In this document: positions 6,322 to 11,652 of the stretch, piece after piece | How positions within the stretch are numbered: the stretch's first letter is position 1 | Layout: every line of letters begins with the position of its first letter | Made by a program: the position numbers and the translations under genes | The notes under the pieces: model-generated | What the model was told of the DNA's origin: nothing | What the model saw: only the letters and a program-made list of their open reading frames with translations | Database searches by the model: none | Assembly: GCA_016763895.1 (NCBI GenBank) | Contig: JAESSV010000062.1 | Coordinates: 1 to 11,652, forward strand | Direction of reading: 5' to 3' | DNA length: 11,652 bases | From: Magnetovibrio sp. | GTDB taxonomy: Bacteria > Pseudomonadota > Alphaproteobacteria > Rhodospirillales > Magnetovibrionaceae

Positions 6322-7206
6322 ATGATTGATCAAACTCCTCATTTATTTTGCTTTGGCCTTGGTTATTCGGCGTCCGCCTTGGCCCAAGATTTGCTCAAAG
6401 AGGGCTGGCGTGTCTCTGGCACCCACCGCCCTGCTGAATCCACACCAGACTTAAAAAACATTCAAACATTTGCCTTTGATCGCACGACTCCCCTGGCCAA
6501 TTTCGAGGCTATTTTCAAAACCGTCACACATGTTTTGATTTCCGTCCCCCCCGATGGCGCGGGATGTCCGGTTTTGGATGTGCACGGCGCGGATATTGCG
6601 GCCCATGCAAGCCACCTTAAAAGCCTTGGCTATTTATCCACGGTGGGGGTTTACGGCAACACAGATGGCAAGCCCGTGGTTGAAACGTCGCGGTTATTGC
6701 CCACCCAAGAACGCTCACGGTTTCGAGGCCTTGCCGAAACCCGGTGGCAAAATTTAGCCGTACGCACGCAATTGTCCTTGTTCGTGTTCCGTCTTGCCGG
6801 CATCTATGGTCCCGGGCGCAGTCCTTTTGCCAAAGTCCGGGCCGGCACCGCACAGCGTATCGCCAAGCCGCAGCACCTGTTTTCCCGCATTCATGTTGAC
6901 GATATCGCGAACGTTATCAAGGCGGCCTTTGCCAAGCCCAAGGCTCACGGCATATATAATGTTTGTGACGATGCCCCGGCCGCCCCCTCGGACGTCATAA
7001 AATATGCCTGTAAGTTGCTCAAAAAACCTGTGCCAAAAGAAATTTCTTTTGCCGACGCCCAACGCAACATGTCGTCTATGGCGTTGAGTTTTTGGGCGGA
7101 CAATCGTTTGATCAAAAACGATAAAATCAAAAATAAATTAAATGTCGAGCTCATTTATCCTGATTACAAAGTCGGCTTGAAAGCCGTGTTAAAGGCCGAG
7201 GCTTAA
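6322..7206 (+). CDS. YeeZ-like NAD(P)-dependent epimerase/dehydratase (extended SDR family)
   Basis: A 294-residue cytoplasmic Rossmann-fold protein. The N-terminal LFCFGLGYSASALA (residues 8-21) is the dinucleotide-binding GxGxxA turn in the form seen in YeeZ-type proteins. YLSTVGVYGNTDG follows at mid-protein with the Ser and Tyr of the SDR active site, but I see no lysine four residues after the Tyr, as is common in this subgroup. FRLAGIYGPGRSPF and FSRIHVDDIANVI are characteristic of epimerase-type SDRs. The true substrate of YeeZ-like proteins is not established to my knowledge. The frame is open upstream to 6184, but ATG 6322 places the Rossmann motif at the usual distance from the start. 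GTG 6310 is an alternative with a closer AAAGG. The stop overlaps the convergent carbonic anhydrase stop by 4 nt. Confidence 0.85.
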   Translation: MIDQTPHLFCFGLGYSASALAQDLLKEGWRVSGTHRPAESTPDLKNIQTFAFDRTTPLANFEAIFKTVTHVLISVPPDGAGCPVLDVHGADIAAHASHLKSLGYLSTVGVYGNTDGKPVVETSRLLPTQERSRFRGLAETRWQNLAVRTQLSLFVFRLAGIYGPGRSPFAKVRAGTAQRIAKPQHLFSRIHVDDIANVIKAAFAKPKAHGIYNVCDDAPAAPSDVIKYACKLLKKPVPKEISFADAQRNMSSMALSFWADNRLIKNDKIKNKLNVELIYPDYKVGLKAVLKAEA

Positions 7207-7862
7207 TCCAACGTGCCGTTGATGGGCTTATAAATTCCATCTTTTTCATCAAAGCTGGACAATTCCCCTTCGGCGATATTAAGATACCAGCCATGAATTT
7301 CAAGCGTCCCCGCCTTTAGGCCGTCTTGGATAAACGGGAATGTCTTCAAGTTTTCCAAGGACACCAAAACCGCATTTTTTTCGCAACACCGCGCCAAATC
7401 TTCGCCTTTGGCTTCGGGGAATTCTTTTTTCGCACGGGTATAGGCTCTGGCCGCAATAGACGTCCACGAATTCACAAAACGCCCGGATGTTTTGGCCCCC
7501 TCTTGGGTATCAATCATATTTTGAATACCGGCACAATAAGCATGCCCAAACACCACAAGATGTTCCACGCCAAGCTTGGTCACCGCAAATTCTATGGCCG
7601 CTGATGTGCCGTGATAAGCCTCACCATCCCCATCGTCATAGGGGGGGATTAAGTTTGCGACATTGCGAATGGCAAAAATATCTCCGGGTTCCACTTGCAA
7701 CACAATCGCCGGATCAACGCGGGAATCGGCACAGGCAATCACCGCAACTTTGGGCTTTTGTCCATGACGAACCAAGCGTGTGTACAAGTCTTGGCGTTCA
7801 TTGAAGTAACGCGCTCGAAAATCATTAAAACCTTTGACCAGTTTTCTCATGATGGGAGTCAT
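7203..7862 (-). CDS. Beta-class carbonic anhydrase
   Basis: Interconverts CO2 and bicarbonate in the cytoplasm, supplying bicarbonate to carboxylases. The 219-residue product has the beta-class zinc site: Cys44, Asp46 and Arg48 in ACADSR, then His107 and Cys110 in GHAYC. VEPGDIFAIRNVANLIPP and GTSAAIEFAVTKLGVEHLVVFGH are typical of the family. After the second zinc cysteine the usual Gly-Gly is Ala-Gly (CAGI), a mild variation next to the metal. The ATG at 7862 overlaps the TGA of the upstream hydrolase as ATGA, preceded by a weak GGA, so the two are probably translated as a coupled pair. An internal ATG at 7850 is a less likely start, with no ribosome binding site. Length is normal for the class. 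Confidence 0.93.
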   Translation of the reverse strand: MTPIMRKLVKGFNDFRARYFNERQDLYTRLVRHGQKPKVAVIACADSRVDPAIVLQVEPGDIFAIRNVANLIPPYDDGDGEAYHGTSAAIEFAVTKLGVEHLVVFGHAYCAGIQNMIDTQEGAKTSGRFVNSWTSIAARAYTRAKKEFPEAKGEDLARCCEKNAVLVSLENLKTFPFIQDGLKAGTLEIHGWYLNIAEGELSSFDEKDGIYKPINGTLD

Positions 7863-8671
7863 GTGTTTCCAATGTCTTTCAAAAGATGTTCAAGGGTACG
7901 TGTTAAACGTAGCAAATCTTGAGATTCGGACAAGCGATGATCTCCATTTTTGACAAATTGAATTTCGACGTCATGAGAAATCAGCACATCTTGAATTTTT
8001 AACGCCGTTGCCCAAGGCACATCAACGTCTTGCATGCCCTGGATTAAACGCACGGGAACCTGAATATTTAAGGAATCACGCAAAAGCAGGTTCTTTTTCC
8101 CGTCCTCAATCAATTTTTGGGTGATGATGTAAGGGTCTTGCGTATCATAACAATTGGGCAAGGCCACGTATCCTTGTTCAGACAATTCTGTGCGTTGAGC
8201 TTCATTCAAGTCTTTCCACATCAGGTCTTCGGTAAAATCCGGGGCGGAGGCCAAGCCCAATAATCCCGCGATGCGTTCCGGACGACTTTGCGCCAAAAGC
8301 AACATAATCCATCCCCCCATGGAACTGCCCACCAACACCTGAGGGCCGGTGGTCAAGGCATCAAGAACAGTCCGTGCATCGTTTGCCCAATCGCTGATAC
8401 ACCCGTCTTCAAAGTCCCCCGAAGAAGCCCCGTGGCCTTGATAATCAAACCGCAGGAAATCTACGCCTTGTTCCTGGCACCAGTGGTCCAGCGCAATCGC
8501 TTTGGTGCCCCCCATATCGGACCCAAAGCCACCTAAAAATACGACGCCCGGAGACTTGCCATCAACAGATTTTCCATGAGAGGGCTTGCCAGACGTAGCG
8601 TGGTAGGCGATATTTACACCATCTTCACGTTGAAAAATCTGAGGCTGTGGCTTTTGATCAAAAGACGTCAT
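7859..8671 (-). CDS. ABHD10-like alpha/beta hydrolase (probable thioesterase/carboxylesterase)
   Basis: A 270-residue serine hydrolase resembling mammalian ABHD10, a mitochondrial acyl-protein thioesterase and esterase. Shared stretches include GGFGSDMGGTKAIAL, FLRFDYQGHGASSGDFED and PQVLVGSSMGGWIMLL. Nucleophile Ser117 sits in GSSMG (115-119). Asp215 in GMQDVDVPW and His245 in NGDHRLS complete the triad. No signal peptide, so it is cytoplasmic; the natural substrate of bacterial members is unclear. The frame is open to 8758, but MTSFDQ at 8671 gives a family-like N-terminus and fits the candidate promoter upstream. A short linker (GKPSHGKSVDGKSPG) around residue 35 is slightly repetitive. 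Its stop overlaps the carbonic anhydrase start, suggesting a two-gene operon. Confidence 0.87.
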   Translation of the reverse strand: MTSFDQKPQPQIFQREDGVNIAYHATSGKPSHGKSVDGKSPGVVFLGGFGSDMGGTKAIALDHWCQEQGVDFLRFDYQGHGASSGDFEDGCISDWANDARTVLDALTTGPQVLVGSSMGGWIMLLLAQSRPERIAGLLGLASAPDFTEDLMWKDLNEAQRTELSEQGYVALPNCYDTQDPYIITQKLIEDGKKNLLLRDSLNIQVPVRLIQGMQDVDVPWATALKIQDVLISHDVEIQFVKNGDHRLSESQDLLRLTRTLEHLLKDIGNT

Positions 8672-8710
8672 AATCGGTGAAAACCTTAATCGTGCGAATC
8701 TGGGATACTT

Positions 8711-8739
8711 AATATAGTGCTGAACTTTAACATTTTCCA
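8711..8739 (-). promoter_or_regulatory. Candidate promoter for the hydrolase-carbonic anhydrase operon
   Basis: On the minus strand TGGAAA (plus 8734-8739) and TATATT (plus 8711-8716) are spaced by 17 nt, each matching the consensus at 4-5 positions. Transcription would begin near 8704, giving a leader of about 33 nt before ATG 8671. It lies inside the 5' end of the divergent GT4 gene if that gene starts at 8717. Confidence 0.4.
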
Positions 8740-9985
8740 TGCCCTGGCAAAACGACAAGCGCCAACGGGGCCTGGTATCACCTCAGATGGGCCTTCTTGC
8801 ACAAAAGCTACGCAGGCTGGCACAAAAACTACGCAGGCTAAAACGGAAACCGAAACCGTGTTGCAAGTGCTGCCCGCATTGGGCGGCAGTGGCGGCGTTG
8901 AACGAGGCACCGTTGAAATTGCGGGGTGTATTTCCAAACATGGCTGGCGATCCTTGGTAGCCAGCAACGGCGGCGAACGTGTTTATCAATTGCAACGCGC
9001 TGGGGCTCAACATTTCGAACTGCCGCTGCATTCTAAAAATCCACTGGTGATGTACGCCAACATTGGCCGCCTTGAAAATTTAATCCGCAAAGAAAAAGTC
9101 ACCGTGCTTCATGTGCGGTCCCGGGCGCCCGCATGGAGCGCTTATTTTGCCTGTAAACGCACCAAAACGCCCTTTGTAACCACATTCCACGGCACCTACG
9201 GGGCAAAAAGCGGCCTCAAACGCGCTTACAATGCGGTCATGGCCAAGGGGGATCGGGTGATTGCCATTTCGGCCTTTATTGCGGGTCATCTCAAACAAAT
9301 TTATGGGGCATCCGGTGCGAAAATTAGCATCATCCACCGAGGTGTAGACTTAGACAGCTTTAACCCCAAAAAAGTCAGCGCCGAACGTGTGGTCAAGCTG
9401 TCCAACACGTGGCGCCTTGAAGAGGGTTGCCCCGTCGTCATGTTGCCCGGACGCCTGACCCGTTGGAAAGGCCAATTGGTCTTTATCGAGGCCATTGCCA
9501 AACTGGGCCGCAAAGACATTCGATGTGTCTTGGTGGGCTCTGATCAAGGCCGTTCAGCTTATCGCAAAGAATTGGACCGCTTGGTCGAACGGCACGATTT
9601 GGGCAGTGTGGTGCGCATTGTCGATCATTGTAATGACATGCCAACGGCTTACATGTTGGCCGATATTGTGGTGTCTGCCAGCACCGACCCCGAAGCCTTT
9701 GGCCGTGTGGTGGTCGAAGCCCAATCTTTGGGCCGCATGGTGGTGGCCCCCAATCACGGTGGAGCCCGCGAAACCATTGAACCTGGACAAACCGGCTGGT
9801 TGGTCCCACCCGGCGACGCCGATGCCTTGGCAAAGGCCCTTGCCGTAGCGTTAGACCTAGACCAAGACGAACGCCAAAGAATATCCACTCAATCCATGAC
9901 AAGTGTTCAAGAGCATTTTTCCAAAGACCTCATGTGCGCCAAAACCTTGGATGTTTATAAAGAGGTCTTGGCCGAGCGTGGATAA
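8717..9985 (+). CDS. Family 4 glycosyltransferase (GT-B fold)
   Basis: Transfers a sugar from an activated donor, most likely in lipopolysaccharide, capsule or other envelope glycan assembly; the sugar cannot be told from sequence. The conserved core begins VLQVLPALGGSGGVERGTVEIA, with the acceptor-domain glycine loop. The donor domain has VVMLPGRLTRWKGQ and EAFGRVVVEAQSLGRMVVAPNHGGARETI, with the two glutamates of the EX7E motif, and ends GWLVPPGDADALAKAL. The start is uncertain. GTG 8717 is the only standard start before the core and gives 422 residues, with about 47 extra Thr/Lys-rich residues holding a short tandem repeat. GTG 8858 or TTG 8861 would start at the core but lack a good ribosome binding site. 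The next gene overlaps its end by 8 nt, so the two form an operon. Confidence 0.9.
   Translation: MLNFNIFHALAKRQAPTGPGITSDGPSCTKATQAGTKTTQAKTETETVLQVLPALGGSGGVERGTVEIAGCISKHGWRSLVASNGGERVYQLQRAGAQHFELPLHSKNPLVMYANIGRLENLIRKEKVTVLHVRSRAPAWSAYFACKRTKTPFVTTFHGTYGAKSGLKRAYNAVMAKGDRVIAISAFIAGHLKQIYGASGAKISIIHRGVDLDSFNPKKVSAERVVKLSNTWRLEEGCPVVMLPGRLTRWKGQLVFIEAIAKLGRKDIRCVLVGSDQGRSAYRKELDRLVERHDLGSVVRIVDHCNDMPTAYMLADIVVSASTDPEAFGRVVVEAQSLGRMVVAPNHGGARETIEPGQTGWLVPPGDADALAKALAVALDLDQDERQRISTQSMTSVQEHFSKDLMCAKTLDVYKEVLAERG
8799..8840. repeat. 21-bp tandem duplication in the GT4 5' extension
   Basis: Two adjacent 21-bp copies, 8799-8819 and 8820-8840, differ at two positions only. They encode CTKATQA and GTKTTQA-like units if GTG 8717 is the start. 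The 21-bp length keeps the frame. It looks like a recent slippage duplication in a stretch under little constraint. Confidence 0.85.
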
Positions 9986-10921
9986 AACATCCCAAGATCG
10001 AATTTTAATTCTCAAATTGGGAGCATTGGGTGATTTTGTACAAGCCTTGGGCCCCATGGCCGCGATTAAGGCCCATCACCCGAACGCCCATATGGTTTTG
10101 CTGACCACCGCCCCTTATGTCGCCTTTGGCGAAGCGTCACAATTGTTTGATGACGTTTGGGTGGATCAATATCGGCCCAAGGTGTGGCAGATTGGCCGCA
10201 TCAAGGCGTTGCGCAAGATGTTAGCGTCCGGCCACTTTAACCGGGTTTATGATTTACAAACGTCGGATCGATCCAGCTTTTATCACAAGATTTTAGGGCC
10301 GGGCCAAAAACCGGAATGGTGCGGCATTGCCAAGGGGTGTTCGCATCCCCACGACAACCCTGACCGCGACCTTATGCACACCCATGAACGACAAAAAGAA
10401 CAGTTGGCCAAAGCCGGCATAAAGCATGTGCCCGCCGCGGACTTGTCTTGGGCAAATTCGGACATCTCTCGCTTTGGCTTGCAACCTCCTTATGCTCTTT
10501 TGGTGCCCGGAGGCGCTTTGCACCGTCCCGCCAAACGGTGGAACGCCTCAGGATATACCCAGCTTGCCAATCATCTTTTGGCCCACGGCCTCACCCCCGT
10601 TTTGTTGGGCGCCGGGGCCGAACTTGGTCTTTTGCAAGTGATTAACACGAAGCCCCCGGGACCTTAAACCTGGGCGGCAAAACCGATTTCATTGATCTTG
10701 CAACCTTGGCAAAAGAAGCCACGCTTGCCGTTGGCAACGATACCGGGCCCATGCATTTGATCGCCGCCACCCATTGCGCATGCGTTGTTTTGTATTCCCA
10801 CGACAGCAATCCAGAGCTTTGCGCGCAACGCGGAAATGCCGTCAAAATCATCCGCAAGCCTGATCTGGAAAGCCTAAACGAAGCCGAAGTTTGGCAAACC
10901 TTGGAGCCTTTTCTTACCTAG
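9978..10921 (+). pseudogene. Family 9 glycosyltransferase (heptosyltransferase-like), frameshifted
   Basis: GT9 enzymes include the ADP-heptose:LPS heptosyltransferases, so a role in lipopolysaccharide core building is likely. GTG 9978 overlaps the GT4 end by 8 nt and begins the core ILILKLGALGDFVQALGPM. Next come RVYDLQTSDRSSFYHKILGPG, ALLVPGGALHRPAKRWNASGY and GLTPVLLGAGAE. The frame then stops at TAA 10665-10667. The C-terminal part continues in the preceding frame: GTLNLGGKTDFIDLATLAKEATLAVGNDTGPMHLIAAT, with the family's nucleotide-binding NDTGPMHL, to TAG 10919. The shift must lie between about 10643 and 10667, and one extra base restores a 314-residue protein. The C5 run at 10653-10657 is the obvious suspect. 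The truncated product would lack the donor-binding loop. A genuine mutation and a homopolymer sequence error are both possible. Confidence 0.87.
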
Positions 10922-10934
10922 AACCTGAGAATCC

Positions 10935-10962
10935 TTGACAGGGGCTGCAATCCCCTTAAATT
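10935..10962 (+). promoter_or_regulatory. Candidate thrS promoter
   Basis: A perfect TTGACA at 10935-10940 is followed after 16 nt by TAAATT at 10957-10962. This predicts a start near 10969 and a leader of about 30 nt before the thrS ATG at 11001. It sits 14 nt after the GT9 stop, so thrS can be expressed independently of the glycosyltransferase genes. Confidence 0.5.
10940..10956 (+). terminator. Small hairpin after the GT9 gene, weak terminator candidate
   Basis: AGGGG at 10940-10944 and CCCCT at 10952-10956 pair around a 7-nt loop, followed by TAAATTCTTCCCTTTAT. A 5-bp GC stem with a loose pyrimidine-rich tail could end some GT9 transcripts. It occupies the spacer of the candidate thrS promoter, so one of the two readings may be incidental. 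Confidence 0.3.
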
Positions 10963-11000
10963 CTTCCCTTTATGGCACATCTGATGAAAGTTTTATTTTT

Positions 11001-11652
11001 ATGGTTACGCTGACCCTTCCCGATGGTTCAAAACGCGAATACGAAAGCCCAATCACGGGTGGCGAAGTCGCCGCCGATATTGGCCCCGGCCTTGCCAAAG
11101 CGGCTCTGGCCGTCAAAATCAACGGCGAACTTTCAGATTTGTCTTTGCCCATCAGCGAAGACGTGGACTTTGCCATCGTCACCGGCAAAGATGAAGACGC
11201 GTTGGAAATCTTGCGTCACGATGCGGCTCATATCATGGCCGAAGCGGTTCAAGAATTATTTCCAGACACCCAAGTGACCATTGGGCCCGCCATCGAAAAT
11301 GGCTCTTATTACGACTTTGCCCGCGCCGAGCCTTTTGTTTTGGAAGACTTGGAAAAAATCGAAAAGCGCATGCACGAAATTGTTCAGCGCAACGAAGAAA
11401 TCGTTCGCGAAGTGTGGAAACGCACCGACGCCATTAATTTCTTCAAAGAAAAAGGCGAACACTACAAGGCGCAAATCATCGAAGCCATTCCCGAAGATCA
11501 AGACATTACCTTGTACCGTCAAGGCGACTTTATTGATCTGTGCCGGGGACCACACTTGCCGTCCACGGGCAAACTTGGCAAATCGTTCAAGCTGATGAAG
11601 CTGCCGGGGGCCTATTGGCGTGGTGATTCTAAAAATGAAATGCTGCAACGTA
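11001..11652 (+). CDS. thrS: Threonyl-tRNA synthetase (3'-truncated by window edge)
   Basis: Charges tRNA-Thr with threonine in the cytoplasm. The visible 217 codons cover the N-terminal TGS domain ([15 protein letters not shown] to about residue 62) and the editing domain that removes mischarged serine. The editing domain has HDAAH with His73 and His77, and CRGPH with Cys181 and His185, the same zinc-binding-like set as in the E. coli enzyme, so editing should be intact. [14 protein letters not shown] and [22 protein letters not shown] continue towards the catalytic domain beyond the edge. The ATG at 11001 gives the standard N-terminus; a weak GAAAG lies 10 nt upstream at 10986-10990. No T-box or obvious threonine-codon leader peptide is seen in the 79-nt spacer. 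Identification is secure. Confidence 0.97.
   Translation, partial: MVTLTLPDGSKREYESPITGGEVAADIGPGLAKAALAVKINGELSDLSLPISEDVDFAIVTGKDEDALEILRHDAAHIMAEAVQELFPDTQVTIGPAIENGSYYDFARAEPFVLEDLEKIEKRMHEIVQRNEEIVREVWKRTDAINFFKEKGEHYKAQIIEAIPEDQDITLYRQGDFIDLCRGPHLPSTGKLGKSFKLMKLPGAYWRGDSKNEMLQR

Noticed and set aside
8672..8758. Upstream start of the hydrolase at 8758
   Set aside because: The added residues do not resemble the family and would span the candidate promoter and the start of the divergent GT4 gene. ATG 8671 gives a normal N-terminus.
9903..9977. Upstream part of the open GT9 frame
   Set aside because: It overlaps the C-terminal coding sequence of the GT4 gene in another frame, and the GT9 core begins a few residues after GTG 9978.
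10643..10667. Programmed -1 ribosomal frameshift in the GT9 gene
   Set aside because: The in-frame codons AAG CCC CCG do not form a canonical X XXY YYZ slippery heptamer, and I see no evident stimulatory pseudoknot. A missing base in the C run is simpler.
1..11652. CRISPR arrays, tRNA or rRNA genes, insertion sequences, toxin-antitoxin or defence genes
   Set aside because: No spaced direct-repeat array, transposase or integrase motif, or cloverleaf-like sequence was noticed on either strand. The two tandem repeats found are inside coding genes.

Overview
The window reads as ordinary chromosomal DNA of an alphaproteobacterium with roughly balanced base composition. The pointers are an FzlA-type glutathione-transferase fold protein with the C-terminal HYxDLDF tail, an MsrPQ pair, a TPR secretory protein and a GT4/GT9 pair leading into thrS. 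The style resembles Rhodospirillales, but that placement is inference from protein resemblance. I see no phage, IS element, CRISPR array, tRNA or rRNA.

Layout: (1) 1-2172 (+), 3' three quarters of polA, cut by the left edge. (2) 2269-2643 (+), small unrecognised protein with a TTG start. (3) 2648-4213 (-), the msrP-msrQ operon for periplasmic methionine-sulfoxide repair; msrQ carries an in-frame TGA at its 46th codon. (4) 4214-4454, divergent intergenic region with candidate promoters in both directions and an 18-bp palindrome over one -10 box. (5) 4455-4643 (+), a 62-residue Cys-rich protein. (6) 4747-5415 (+), the cell-division protein FzlA, possibly from a leaderless mRNA. (7) 5419-6273 (-), exported TPR protein with a Pro/Ser/Gln repeat linker. 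(8) 6322-7206 (+), YeeZ-like SDR protein. (9) 7203-8671 (-), ABHD10-like hydrolase translationally coupled to a beta-carbonic anhydrase. (10) 8717-10921 (+), a GT4 and an overlapping GT9 glycosyltransferase, probably for envelope polysaccharide; the GT9 frame is broken near a C5 run. (11) 11001-11652 (+), 5' third of thrS, cut by the right edge.

Most genes are housekeeping or envelope functions packed tightly, with short overlaps at three junctions (ATGA at 7859-7862, TTAA at 7203-7206, 8 nt at 9978-9985). The main anomalies are two disrupted genes, msrQ (nonsense) and the GT9 gene (one missing base). Both may be genuine lesions or assembly errors. I found no convincing novel multi-gene system. 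The most interesting small unknowns are the Cys-rich 62-residue protein with its palindromic promoter, the protein after polA, and the repeat-bearing N-terminal extension of the GT4 enzyme.
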